DNA from: Xanthostigma xanthostigma
Lineage: Eukaryota > Arthropoda > Insecta > Raphidioptera > Raphidiidae
DNA length: 64,000 nucleotides
Direction of reading: 5' to 3'
Assembly: GCA_963575645.1 (NCBI GenBank)
Contig: OY754476.1
Location: 3,472,001-3,536,000, forward strand
This document shows, piece by piece, positions 1 to 11,251 of this stretch. A program made the position numbers and the translations under genes. The stretch's first letter is position 1; the number at the start of each line of letters is the position of its first letter. The notes beneath the pieces were generated by a model, which saw nothing but the letters and a program-made list of their open reading frames with translations, did no database searches and had not been told where the DNA came from.

Positions 1-61
1 GCATAGATTCTTTTTTTTTAGTTGTAGAATTATTATAGTTACACAATGTATTAAAGTTTAA

Positions 62-212
62 TTTGCGCAGTAAAAAGAGAGGTGGGACGTTTGGGGGGAG
101 TTCTTTAAAAATCAATTACAGGATCGTGTCGATGCGATAAGTTTTTTTTTGCGCAGTGAAAAGGGGAGAACGTTTGGGAGGAGTTCCTTCAAAAACAATA
201 CGGGGTCGTGTA
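62..212. repeat. Diverged tandem duplication, unit about 70 bp
   Basis: Two similar segments follow each other at 62-131 and 148-212. Both begin TTTGCGCAGT and run through ACGTTTGG, GGAGTTC and a TCGTGT end. They differ by several substitutions and small gaps, so the duplication is not recent. No coding potential is seen. The stretch from 213 to 620 that follows is A+T-rich, with a long A/C-poor tract at about 390-430, and holds nothing I recognise. Confidence 0.55.
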
Positions 213-620
213 TATAAAGTGAGATAGTAATACAGTAATTATACACCAGTTGCTATGACGTGTATATGTGATTAAAAAAATGACAGTGAAAGACGAAAAG
301 TTTTTTCGTTTGAGGAAATTTTTGAATACTCCGCAAAGTTTTTTTTTTTTGGAACGTCAAAATTTAGTTTTCTTTGACTTGAAAACAAAAAAAAACAAAA
401 CAAAAAAAAAAAAACAAAACAAAAACAAAATTTGAGCACATCCAGTTGTCGTACTGGACCCAAAATTTGATTTTAAGATTATTAAATTTCTATGTACAGG
501 CATCTACATAACAAGTTTGGGTGCTGGTATCAACTACCACGCAGGACATATTTTATTGTATTTTTAATTTTTAATAGAGGCTTAAACTATTTTTAGCATA
601 CATTTTAGTTTTATGGTTTA

Positions 621-692
621 AGCTGAGAAAAAAAAACATATTTTTAGCAGTGATACAGAACCTTAATAACGACGCAAGATAGTAATGTGGAA
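621..692 (+). repeat. Short dispersed repeat shared with 53486-53547
   Basis: This segment and 53486-53547 share CTGAGAAAAAA, then CAGTGATAC and CCTTAATAACGAC, ending in AAGATAGTA, with only scattered differences. It ends about 30 bp upstream of the possible exon at 722. It could therefore be a mobile sequence lying in a promoter region, or a duplicated leader. The two copies share nothing obvious outside this core. Confidence 0.5.
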
Positions 693-721
693 CATGTAGG
701 TATGTGTAATATATTATGCAC

Positions 722-795
722 ATGTCTACAACTGCGGTAGACATTATCAAAGGCGATGTGGTAGCGGGTGAAGTGTTCTTCCAGGCTGCTCACGG
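722..795 (+). CDS. Possible first coding exon of a Cu/Zn superoxide dismutase-like gene
   Basis: ATG at 722 opens a frame of 24 full codons, starting MSTTAVDIIKGD and continuing VVAGEVFFQAAH. The order AV-x-x-[IL]-K-G-D, then G-x-V-x-F-x-Q, is the pattern of the first beta strands of intracellular Cu/Zn superoxide dismutase, which detoxifies superoxide in the cytosol. The exon would end at 795, before GTAAGG, which fits a 5' splice donor; without splicing a TAA stop follows at 797. Insect SOD1 genes commonly have an intron near this point. The copper and zinc ligands (His-x-His and later) would lie in later exons, and I saw none of these in the window. Base composition is clearly more G+C-rich than its surroundings. 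A palindromic MITE begins at the donor itself, so the exon could also be a broken remnant. The match is short, so this is a moderate-confidence call. Confidence 0.4.
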
Positions 796-799
796 GTAA

Positions 800-956
800 G
801 GGCTAGCGCACATGAAGAGCGTTCAACGTGCGTTAGCCTAACGCGCGTTTACAATTTCTATACAATTGTATATAACTGTTTATATGATAACGCGCGTTGG
901 TGGCGCGTTGAACGCGCGTCATCATATAAACAGTTATATACAATTGTATAGAAATT
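800..956. mobile_element. Palindromic Harbinger-like MITE, truncated copy
   Basis: It contains the family hallmarks: ACGCGCGTT blocks and CTATACAATTGTATA blocks arranged as inverted arms around GGTGGCGCGTTG. The left terminus (GGGCTAGCGCACATGAAG) matches the variant terminus seen at the right end of the 35.3-kb copy rather than the GGCCTAGTTTATATG type. A TAA precedes it (797-799). The right arm stops after GTATAGAAATT, so the terminal third of that arm is missing. Its first G contributes to the putative splice donor of the exon ending at 795. Confidence 0.7.
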
Positions 957-967
957 AAAAATAAATA

Positions 968-1262
968 AACAAAAAACATATTTTTAATAACAAGTTTTTG
1001 TTAGTTGTTAATGAAAAAGAACTAAAAAGTTAAAAATATTTTTTCCGATTAGAAATAAGTCATTTTATACCTACTTATCACAGTCTCAAGTTTACATTTT
1101 AATAGCAAGACAGAAAAAGGAGGGTGTAACACTTTTATTTGAAAACTTGAGACTGTGATAAGGACGTATAAAATGGCTTATTTCTGATCGGAATAAAATA
1201 ATTTTTTAGTTCTTTTTTATTAACAACTAATAAAAGCTTGTTATTAAAAATTATTTTTTTCG
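968..1262. mobile_element. Foldback (long inverted repeat) element
   Basis: The left arm (about 970-1095) and right arm (about 1142-1261) are reverse complements of each other with scattered mismatches. Shared landmarks are AATAACAAG / CTTGTTATT at the outer ends, GTTGTTAAT near them, and CTTATCACAGTCTCAAG / CTTGAGACTGTGATAAG next to the loop. The loop is about 45 bp. No protein is encoded. It begins about 10 bp after the truncated MITE, so one may have inserted into the other. Confidence 0.7.
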
Positions 1263-1900
1263 ATTATTTATTAAAATGTATTCAATATTAAGATCGTTAT
1301 GTACATATTTGAGAAAATAACGTCCAACTGGGATATTTTTGAATGTCTATACAGTACAGCAGTCTTAACTAATACACGCATTTTCAGTTTTGGCGGTTTC
1401 TCTTTTATTTAATTTATAATTTACATGCGTGGAAGGCAACCGTAGCCCAATCGACCGGTACCGTCGCAGCAGAAGTTTGTTATTAATAATATATTAATCA
1501 TATAAATACAAATCATGGTTGGTGAAATTTCGCGGATTTATAACTATATCAAAGTTCAAACGAAATGTATTTATAGTTTGCAAAATGTTGAAGCAAACAT
1601 TTAGAATTTCAACCCACTGTATCTCAGGAACTGTGCGTTTGCCGACAAATATTTAATGAAACTTTCTTTATATGACCTAAGGATTCGCCCTCTAAAGTTT
1701 TCGGCCAGACTTAGTAAACACCTTAAATAATATTTTTTCTTGATACTTCGATCGAAAGTACATACTTTCGGCATCAGTTTTAAGGCAGAAAGTCTAACAT
1801 TTACGCATTGGTGTGATTACACGCACTGATGCGGGAAATACGTACGTTCGAGCGACAGTAAAAAAAAGTAACCTATCAACTGTTGCTTAGCTAATAGTCG
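1263..1900. other. No gene seen
   Basis: A+T-rich sequence with no long open frame, TIR or internal repeat that I could recognise. Confidence 0.5.
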
Positions 1901-1921
1901 CGAACAGCTGTCATTCGTGTA

Positions 1922-1960
1922 CTCCTGAAGATGGACTTATTGTCCGAAACGAGCGTCGAG
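1922..1960 (+). ncRNA. Type I hammerhead ribozyme motif (Penelope-type tail)
   Basis: All the parts of a minimal hammerhead occur in order and with correct spacing. Stem I strand CTC (1922-1924) is followed by the core CTGAAGA (1925-1931). Stem II is GGAC/GTCC (1933-1936, 1942-1945) with loop TTATT and one unpaired T at 1932. Next come GAAA (1946-1949) and a 3-bp stem III ACG/CGT (1949-1951, 1954-1956) closed by AG. The predicted cleavage site follows C1957 (a UC step), and GAG (1958-1960) closes stem I. Very short stem III hammerheads are known in Penelope-like elements, where tandem copies are thought to help folding. No Penelope coding sequence is seen next to it, so it is probably an orphan tail. 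Activity is an inference. Confidence 0.6.
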
Positions 1961-1962
1961 AA

Positions 1963-3200
1963 AGAAAATATTTGTAGAATTTTCAAGTGTTTTATTATTT
2001 ATTTAATATTAATCATGTTCTACCAAGTGCCGAGTGAAAATTCAGTGCAAATTAAAGCGCATATTTGGTCAGCATCTGATGCAACCAGCAACGGCCGTCA
2101 GTCGATCACTTGCAATTTCTACTTAGCCGTGCTGGATTGATCTAGTGTGTCAGTAATATGTCGTTTTTATTATTACATTTTCATTAACAGGGTGAATCCA
2201 AAACCGTTTTTCCTGGCTTCTTCACACAATCGTGCAGATTGCGGATTCGTGCTGTGCTGCTCTTGCAGGGTGAGTTTCGTTTTAAAAACTTACGAAACCT
2301 AAACCAAAAACTCAAATGTTTAATCATATTTATTGTGCGTCCGGGCGACGCTCTACTTCGGAAAAAGTTGTCCTTTCCTTGAAACAACTAGAACTGTCTG
2401 TACAGTAAAACCTGCATTGGATGACGTAGGTATATGTTTATATCATGCGGAAATATAAAACATAAACTACATTTCAAATTCCAAACATTCTTCCATTAGC
2501 CATTTAATAGAGAGACCACAGAGTTTGTGATATCCATTATTAATAAAATCTGAGAATGCTTTCATCCTAGAACAAAGCATTCATTCAAACTACAAACTGT
2601 TTGTCAGATAAACATAATAATTAATAAATAATTAAACCAACTGTGATGTCAGAATACAATAGAAATGACGTATTATATTAAACAAACGATTGGATATGAA
2701 ACTATTTAATTAATATCCCTTTAGTTGTGAGCAACGGTCTAATATTTAAATAGAAACCGAATCACTTTCTGTTCGTGAATGAAACGTATCTTACAAAGTA
2801 TTCAGTATTAACAATGTTTTACCCTAAATAAGACCATATTGCTAGTCATTCTCGGAGCATTGCCTTGCTCTTGAGTCAAGTTACCTCATTTTTTATGCAT
2901 AACTACATACTTAAAACTGATGAATACCAAATAGATCCGTATCTCTGGCGCAATCTCATGCTTTTATTGTTCTATGTAGAAGACAGTTTTCGGTGTTTAA
3001 GTAAAAACGAGTACATTGTGGTTTCTATTGTCTCGTGTATACAGGGTGACTGGACAATTTGCATGAATTTTTTATGTGAAATATCTAATGACGTCTTTGG
3101 TTGGGAGTTAAACCGTGCAATTGGCGTGACACTTTTATAAAATGACGTTACGTTTGTATGCGTTAGATTAAACATAGCTCTAGTTGAAGGCGACATCTAG
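1963..3200. other. No gene supported
   Basis: It contains a 69-codon frame that overlaps the hammerhead motif and a segment at 2191-2275 bounded by a plausible AG acceptor and GT donor. Neither gives a protein I recognise. The rest is A+T-rich and featureless. Confidence 0.45.
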
Positions 3201-3204
3201 ATAA

Positions 3205-3392
3205 CAGAGCGAAATTTAGTTACTTGTATTTTGTTACATGACAGCGCGTGACGCTTGTTTAGCGTTGGATTATAACTTGACTTTTGTTAAAGATGACAAC
3301 TAGAGGGCAAAATTGAGTTACAGGGCGATATTTAGTCACTAGAATTTCGTTAATTGACAGGGCAAAATTTAGTTACTAGAATTTCGCTTAAA
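3205..3392. repeat. Diverged short direct repeats
   Basis: Three degenerate units share a core like AGGGCAAAATTTAGTTACT followed by AATTTCG, at about 3208-3250, 3316-3357 and 3358-3392. The last two are nearly adjacent. This looks like a small decayed minisatellite. Confidence 0.4.
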
Positions 3393-5859
3393 TTTATTTT
3401 TCACATTTTCCAGACGTCCCACGGCTTTATAATTTATATATAAATATTATATAGGCTTCGTACAAAATCTTAATGAACAGACAGACAAGAAAACGAGTTA
3501 ATATTGCATTGTTATCCAGTTATCAACTATGTTTAAAGTTTTAAGTCTCTAACTAATCGGGAAGTTGGTTTAAAATCAATTGCATAATTTGTACCGACAG
3601 ACTGACAGACAGACTAGAAAGCGGGTTAATAAAAACGTGGTGAAAATAAAATCCACCCAGCGCTTTTGGAAATTTGCTTATATAAAATCAATCAAAAAAG
3701 AATCGACATGACTGAAAATTCTTTATTTAATATGAACATAGTGTATACTACTTAAAAATAAATGCTTATCACGCTTGCGTAGCCAAACTATGTAGTTTCT
3801 TTTATAAAAAAGTGTATACAATATGAGCACATATTTCCTACCAATTTGTCATTTTATATCTAATTTTCCATGTCTTATGATTCCCCGAGTTTTTCGCACA
3901 GTTTATTTATTTACTTTTATTGCACTGAAAAGTTAGAGATCTCGAATATCCTCAGGGATTCTGCTCATCTCGACAAAAACTTTTTTAAGTTTGTTTTTTA
4001 ATATTTATCTACCTTTCCTGTTTTTGCTTGATATACACACATTAAAGAATTACCAACATATTTTTCCAAGCGTGAATTTACAGAGAGAGAGAGAGAAAGA
4101 ATACATTATTTTACAAAGAAATATTATACTTCAAATTCTTTTTAATTGTTTGCATATTCTTGATCAAAACTTAGCAATCCTTAAGGCTGCAGGTATCAAA
4201 AACATCAGCTATTTTTTAACGATCACATCTGTATTAATTTAAATACAATTCGAACCCCGATAGCAACAATAATTTCTCGATAATTCAAACCAAAATGGTC
4301 TCTTGAACTCACCATATAACTTAATTATATGTAATATTTTCTTGGATAATTCTGTTAACATTAAAATTTTAGCATTTTTGCAACTCTTGTACCTTTCTGT
4401 GATGAGCTCACAACACCACACCGTGCTCAAACTACTCTTAAACAATCAAAACACCAAATTTGAATACATTAAACTTCTAAAAATAAACAAATTTCCATAA
4501 AAAATTAATGAAACATAAGTTCTCGTTAGTAACACAACGCTTTAGGGCTGTATAGTACCAAAATAATAAAGTAATTGAACATCATTTTTTGAAAGCTAAT
4601 ATTTTAATACATACACGATTTTCTTTCAAATGGAATTTCAAACGTTCAAAGGATTCTCTTTTTCTGGATATTCAGTGGTAAGAACGCTAAAGATTTATTT
4701 TAAACGCTATAAGTACTTAAAATAGAATAAAAAAAAGAGTTCAAATGGCAGCATTCAAACTGCCTTTTTATTTGTATCAATTGCGATTTGAAACGTGTGA
4801 TAAAAGGCCGTAAACTTTGCAGTGTTATATAAACACTATAGATAAGTAGGTACGTAAAAATATATAGGCTGTTCAGTGTTCACATACGATTTGTGGTTTG
4901 CTAAAATGCAATGATTAAAAATTAAAATTCCTTAATAATTAATTGACCGATTGCTTCAATTTTCGTTACATTGTTATTATTTACTGTTTCTAATTTTCTG
5001 CCATCAAACAGTTTCATTAAATAGTATTCTTAATAAATATTATCTTTCAAAATAACAATGATTTTAATGAAAAGAATAGTATATTACATCACAAGGCCCT
5101 GAACTGAATTAGAAGTAATAATTTCCTAAATAGCTTAAATGACACAACCTGCTTAAGTTTGTTAACTATTGGTATTATAATCTAAAAAAATACGAAATGA
5201 CAAATGAAAATGAAATCTAAAATCTGTATGTAACGAGGTTTTTAAAGATTTTACTGCTGGCTTTCAATTGATTTTCGGAATTCCATTATTTAGAAGGTTT
5301 ATATAATCATTAAAAGCGACCGAAGTCGTAATTTAACGATAAAGCTCAAAATGCTTCGCTATCTCAGTATATAGAGCTCAATTCTTTAAATATGGTATGC
5401 AATTTCTCTCAACTTAAAACCACAGTTTCATTTTCTTCGTTTCAAACAGGTCTGGCTTCAGTTTCGAAACCAGATGAGAGCAATACGAAACACTATCTCG
5501 TTGTCTCCCGTTACCGTTACAACTTTTGAAAATAAACCTAATTACTTGCCTCACATCAATGACAAGTTTAACAGAAACCTTATCTTATCCCGCTCTTCCA
5601 CAAAATGTACTCTACACTGTAAGTTTGGGTTTCATCAAACTCAATCTATCCCCTTCTCAAGTTTAAGGTACAAAAAGACAAACGGACAAATAAAATATCT
5701 CACTTCTTTATAGAGATGCTTAAAATTGCTTTGATCCACACAACTTAAAAATGAACTTTATTCGAATTATCAAAAAAGATTTTATTTGTGATAAAAAAAA
5801 ATTGAAAAGTAGTTTGACCCTGCAGGCCATCCCTGAAACTTCCCACTATTTTCGAGTTC
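3393..5859. other. No gene seen
   Basis: A+T-rich DNA with a short GA microsatellite at 4082-4098. The longest frames (up to 83 codons) have composition typical of chance frames in A+T-rich DNA and resemble no family I know. Confidence 0.5.
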
Positions 5860-6372
5860 AAAACGCTCAAAAAGATATAAAATATAGCAAGAAGTTTCTT
5901 TTTTAGCTCTTCAAGCTCAAAAAAAACTTTCTTACGAATATTTATTTCACGGTATCTTTTGAATAAATGAACCGATTTTGATGCGGTTTGCGGAAATCAA
6001 CGCAGTTTTTGGGGAGAAAATCTGATAAGATTTCGGAATTAATCGGTTTAGTAGTTTAAAAAACATTCCAAAAAAAAATTCTAAAAATTTCTGAAACTTT
6101 TATTTTTAAATTTCTCAAAATCTATTGGGTCGAATCATTCCAAATTTTCAGGAAATCTAAATTCAGCAAGCTTACCGTAAAGTTACCGTAAACCGCGTTT
6201 CAACACACACACACACACACACAGCCCTACGGACATCATCGCCAAAATAGTCAGAATAGCTGCTTAGGACCTCAATACTTCGAGATCTGACGAAAATTCG
6301 ATTTTCTAAAATCGGGGGAAATCAATAACTTGCCGATTTTTTATTGTTTGCGGGAAGTTAAAAATTGAATAT
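5860..6372 (+). repeat. Probable dispersed repeat with CA microsatellite
   Basis: It contains AACCGATTTTGATGCGGTTT-type and ACGGACATCATCGCC-type phrases, and it ends GCGGGAAGTTAAAAA. I recall this wording as a recurrent insect repeat, but the class is not known to me. A (CA)n tract lies at about 6203-6223. There is no second copy in this window, so the call rests on recognition rather than on comparison. Confidence 0.35.
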
Positions 6373-6742
6373 TATAAACGTTATTCGATATTTAATTATT
6401 AAAAATTTGCAATCGTTTTTTTCTAAAAAAAAATATTTTAGAAGAGTTTATTTCTGAATCATCCAATTTTCTTCCATTCCATATCCACTTAAGTACTTGC
6501 AATGCAATGAAGTAGAAAATCAAGTTATGAGAAAAAATAATTGTATTTAGTAGGTGAGTTTCAAAGAGTCAAAGAAAAGTAAAAGAAAAAAGTAATTTGC
6601 TAAGTGTTTTATTATTATTAATTTCATACATACAGTGTGTTCTTTTGTTTATTTATATCAAGTGCTGCATAGACCATCAAAATTATTTCTTGGAATACCA
6701 TTTAATAAAACACACTGATAATTGTTTACAACAACGAGAATA

Positions 6743-6777
6743 AATATTATTATTATTATTATTGTTATTATTATTAT
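6743..6777. repeat. ATT microsatellite
   Basis: An (ATT)n tract of about 35 bp with one G interruption. The surrounding 6373-7140 is A+T-rich with no gene seen. Confidence 0.85.
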
Positions 6778-7140
6778 ACCGCACGTTCACCGAAAGTGAT
6801 AACATTGATTAATTCGAGCATCCTACTAGATACAAAAAAAAATCTTTAAGTAGTTTTTTGTTCAACTCGAGCCTTTCTATAGACAACTACTGAGGTATAT
6901 TTTTTTGTTTTTCAAACTCAATCGGAACTGTACATACATTTTTTTTCAAATGACAACATATATTTTTCTCTCTTACATTTTCGAAATCTCCATTTTTAAA
7001 CGCTTTTAGCTTGCCTTGTTTGTGTCATATGTGGGTCAAATTTAGTAATTGAAATTTTACCCCCTTCTGTTGACCGATTGATATGAAATTTATGACACAC
7101 CTTTAGTGCTAATGACAATACAATATTATAATAGCTAACT

Positions 7141-7255
7141 GACCGGTCCGGCTTTCATCCGGATGCAAATTACACTTTTAATAAAGCACACTAAAAACTT
7201 AACAAGAGACCTCAGGTGTCTGGATCCTCAAGCTCAAGAAAATAAAAATAGGTAA
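7141..7255 (-). mobile_element. Fragment related to the hAT-like element at 31.7 kb
   Basis: Reverse-complemented, it reads CTTGAGCTTGAGGATCCAG then CACCTGAGGTCTCTTG. This matches 31827-31863 with few differences. The termini of the element are not preserved here. Confidence 0.45.
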
Positions 7256-8549
7256 ACGCTTTTATTCTACAATCGATAATGTAGTAAAAACTGGAAAATA
7301 AATATGAGTCACCATAGAGGCTTTTTATTAAACTAAAATGAAATCGTGGGAGGCAATTATAGTTACATTATGGTCGAAGAGGACAGTCGAAAGCTAAATG
7401 TGATTTCCAATCTCAAACAAATTTTTCTCTGTTATCATTTTCAGTGAACACACTGTATATAAAAGCAATATCTGATATAATATCGATTAAATCATTGATC
7501 CTTGAGGTTGAAGATAGGATTTAAAAAATCTAAAAAGTACGAAAAAGAGGAGCTACGATAAAGACTTATTTTTCAGTACTGAACAAAACGAGACAGTTAA
7601 CAACATTCTATTTTTTAAGGTGAGTAGTATACCTACTAGCGAATTAGAAACACACTGTATAATAAAAGCTTAAATCCATTCATTATTGCATTATCGAGCA
7701 AGAATACAGAACCATTAAGTTTTATAAAGGATTTATTCCCAATCATAAAGTTTTCCTTTACAATTTATATTCTTTATTAAATTTGTATTATTATCTGAAT
7801 TTAATTCTAACACGTTTAATTTCCCATAATCTTACATTATGACATTTTACTAGGGGATTTGTTGCCCACAAATGAATTAAATTTCTACTGTTGTCCGATG
7901 CACAAAAATGTTGGTAACTTGATTTTCACATTTCAACAGATGTAATGGAACAAACAATTTAATTCAATAGTCTTACTTCGTTTTTCGTTAATAGCATCAA
8001 TATTGACGAAGTTATGTTTCTGTTCCTCTACGATAAATAATTTGATGCAATACAAAATTTTACACCTTTGTTTACTCTGGATAACATTTGTATCAAAATC
8101 AGACATTTCTCTTTTGATAATAAATAACAAATAATAAGTTTCTTTAGGTATGTATAAAAAATATGTAAAATAAAAAATTCCTACTTTTATATTTGGCTTA
8201 AATATTTCGAGACGAGTTTAAATACACTCTGTATAATATCTTTTAAAACATGATAAACGCACAAAAATAATAAAAAGTTGGCAGCGAATCCCGTTAATTT
8301 CTGAACGATCGAATTGGATATCGTTTCGAAGTGGGTCGATTAACTTATCGAAGCACAGTGGGACATATTAATCAAAAAGTTGGTCGAAATTATTATTTTA
8401 ACACCTTACAGTATACACCATTAGTACCTAGTTATGTAGTAACAAATTCAGGGCCAAAATTAAAAATTCGACCCAATGATATTATTGCTTATGCTGACTG
8501 AAATCGATCACTAAGTACCTTAAATAATAAATATAGATAGAGCATTTTT
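7256..8549. other. No gene seen
   Basis: A+T-rich DNA. A 65-codon minus-strand frame at 7933-8130 has no recognisable domain. Confidence 0.5.
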
Positions 8550-8800
8550 ACCATTCCAACCTAAAAGTGGGGAATGGTACCTACTAGTTTAGGTCAAAAA
8601 TCACTTTTCAAAAAATTTACAATATCTTTCCGTTTTGAGGTCCCCCGAATCCAAAAAAACATATTTTTGGAAAAACTCTGTCTGTGAACGCGATACAGGT
8701 CAAACGGATGAGCGGATTGAAAGCAAATTTTGGGAAGATGTTTGGTATGGAAATATGAAGAGCCCTATTGTTTTTGGGGAAAATCGGCGCATGCGCAGAG
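8550..8800 (+). repeat. Unnamed dispersed repeat (ACCATTCC family), 5' part
   Basis: It begins TACCATTCCAACC and holds a conserved core with GAGGTCCCCCGAATCC, CATATTTTTGGAAAA and CAGGTCAAACGGATGAGCGG, ending CGCATGCGCAG. Other copies or parts lie at 22651, 25358(-), 29350, 33761, 36385(-), 45327(-), 49695(-), 56270(-) and 61806(-). Longer copies reach about 600 bp and end near GGAATGGTCCCGTCGCCC. Both ends thus carry a short inverted ACCATTCC / GGAATGGT. No conserved protein is seen in any copy. Confidence 0.75.
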
Positions 8801-10746
8801 AATTAATGGTACTAAACTCCATTAAACACAAGTGGACAATTTTTCAGACGGTACTTTAAAATATCACTTTTTTCAAATTTTATTATTACTAATACCTATT
8901 TAACTAAATGATTTTATTAAGGAGGTTGGGCCAAAAATTGGAAGAAATGGTTAAAATTTCACGCAGATGTTCCTCTCAGTGATATACATCATATCTCAAA
9001 TGTTTAAATCTCGGATTTGTAAGGATTTTCTCGAAAACAAGAACTACATAATATTATATAATCCTATCGAGGGATTATTACAAACAAATATAAATGCAGC
9101 AAAAAAAAACAAATTTTAATTTATTAAAATATGTTACATCTTTATTGCAGCAAAGTTAAATTTAATTTGTAATGAAATGAATCGTTTGTAGACTTTTCCG
9201 AGATTTTTGTTCTAATTACTCTAACAATGACAGTATTCTTTGAAGTATATTGCAATGTCCAGGACGTTTCAAGTATTATAAACAATTAATGTTTGTAGAA
9301 TTTGCTATGTGGTGGCTTTAAATCCCTTTTTTATTTAGATGATCCGTTCATCTCTTATTTTTATCTTTAATATAGCTACGGGCGCATGAGCAAAATATGA
9401 ATTCGGCCGATTTTTTCTTACATAAACTTGTTTATTACATACTACCGAATAGAAAAGTCCACGATGCTCAGTGGCAATGTCTCAAGGTATTGTTTCAAAC
9501 GAAATTGTTTAAACAATTGCAAAATGTTAACATTTCTGCATGTAATGTTATGTTTTATCCAAAGATATCGGGAATCTTTGTCTTAATTCACAATGTTATT
9601 TCTCCGATATAAATCTTGAGGACACACTGTACGTAAATATATTATTTTTTTTTACAAAAAGACATCCTAAATATAGCACATATAATTTGAATTTGTGCAC
9701 TTACCAAGTTTTTCTTCATCCATAATGATCCTTACAAGGGAATAGTTGATTGAGCTTGGATTTTTCAAAATAGCACGTTTTTGTCCAGTATATAAAAGTC
9801 AAATGCATTTTATACTAGTTGCATTGTTTGACGAAGTTTAAACAAAATAATAACACCAAACTCAAACTTGATACCGTGAAGATACTATTTATTTATTAAA
9901 CACTTTTCACTGAGCCACGAACAACCAAATTCAAAGTTTAACTGTTTTAACCCGTTTAACCTGACATACATACGTCCGGATTTTGCCCAGAGCGTTCAAG
10001 TTGAGATTCTGTTCGGGTTTATCAAAATTGTAAAAAAATCATTAAAGCAAGATTTTTTTAATAACAGTTACATTTACGAACTTTATCAAAAAAAAAGTAC
10101 GAAAAAATTTCACTCTGAAAATATCACAATGTCTGCTTATTCTAAAATTGAAAATGTTCTCGGTTTGCAAAAATTATAGAAAGCTTAGGCATATACCTAA
10201 AATCTATAGTTTAATATTTTTACGGTCCATGCGTTTTTTTAAATACGGGAAATATTAGGCGAATTACTGGGACTTGAATATTATATCACTTCTGTCCATG
10301 TTCTTTTATATTACGCCCCACTGTGCAAAGGGCACAAATGCGGAGGAAGAAGAGCAGAAAACGGAAACGAACGGAGTCTCTGTGGAGGAGTCAAATGTAC
10401 TAACACATTCTTAGAATAGCCGCGACTTACACAAAATGTTCAGAGTTTTTAGAATTTATCATTCAACACTATACCCACAAGAAGTAATTATGCAGACCAC
10501 TTTAATTTAAAAAAAGATTACATATATATTTTCAACTATCTATTACATTATTAAGCGTCTACTTGATTTAATCTGTGACATGTCTGTACGAATAAAGACT
10601 AAATAGTAATGCAAGGAATAATTGTTTAAAATGATCGATGCTTGACCTCGTGAAGGTCAAAGTGAAGGTTGGTTTATCAAAACTAAATAATCAAATCTAT
10701 TTAAGTAATTATATAATCAGGATTTTTGTGTTCTGTAGGCATTGAA
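8801..10746. other. No gene seen
   Basis: A+T-rich DNA. A short G+C-richer tract at 10310-10400 has no frame or motif that I recognise. The 71-codon frame at 9397 is likely chance. Confidence 0.5.
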
Positions 10747-10749
10747 TTA

Positions 10750-11196
10750 GGCCTAGTTTATATGAGAGGCGTTCAACGCGCGTTGGCCCAACGCGCGTTT
10801 ACAGTTTCTATACAATTGTATAGAACTGTTTATATGATAACGCGCGTTGGTGGCGCGTTGAACGCGCGTTATCATATAAACAGTCCTATACAATTGTATA
10901 GAAACTGTAAACGCGCGTTGAGCCAACGCGCGTTTACAGTTTCTATACAATTGTATAGGACTGTTTATATGATAACGCGCGTTGGTGGCCTAGTTTATAT
11001 GAGAGGCGTTCAACGCGCGTTGGCCCAACGCGCGTTTACAGTTTCTATACAATTGTATAGGACTGTTTATATGATAACGCGCGTTCAACGCTCCACCAAC
11101 GCGCGTTATCATATAAACAGTTCTATACAATTGTATAGAAGTTGTAAACGCGCGTTGGGCCAACGCGCGTTGAACGTCTCTCATATAAACTAGGCC
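10750..11196. mobile_element. Compound palindromic Harbinger-like MITE with TTA target duplication
   Basis: Both ends read GGCCTAGTTTATATGA in inverted orientation, and TTA flanks each side (10747-10749, 11197-11199). A 3-bp TWA duplication with G-rich TIR starts is the hallmark of PIF/Harbinger elements. The interior is made only of two self-complementary words, AACGCGCGTT and CTATACAATTGTATAG, with ACTGTTTATATGATAA spacers. A second left terminus, GGCCTAGTTTATATGAGAGG, lies inside at about 10988, so this copy is a nested or recombined array of more than one unit. Open frames here (up to 155 codons on both strands) simply follow the palindrome and are not genes. Confidence 0.85.
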
Positions 11197-11251
11197 TTAT
11201 GCTGTATATTGCCACATGTATTGAAACAACGTATTAATAAAATATAAATAA

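Noticed and set aside
1931..2140. 69-codon frame starting in the hammerhead motif
   Set aside because: Its start lies inside the ribozyme core and the protein resembles nothing; a chance frame is the simpler reading.
2191..2275. Possible exon with TTCATTAACAG acceptor and CAGGGTGAGT donor
   Set aside because: None of the reading frames gives a recognisable protein and no partner exon was found.
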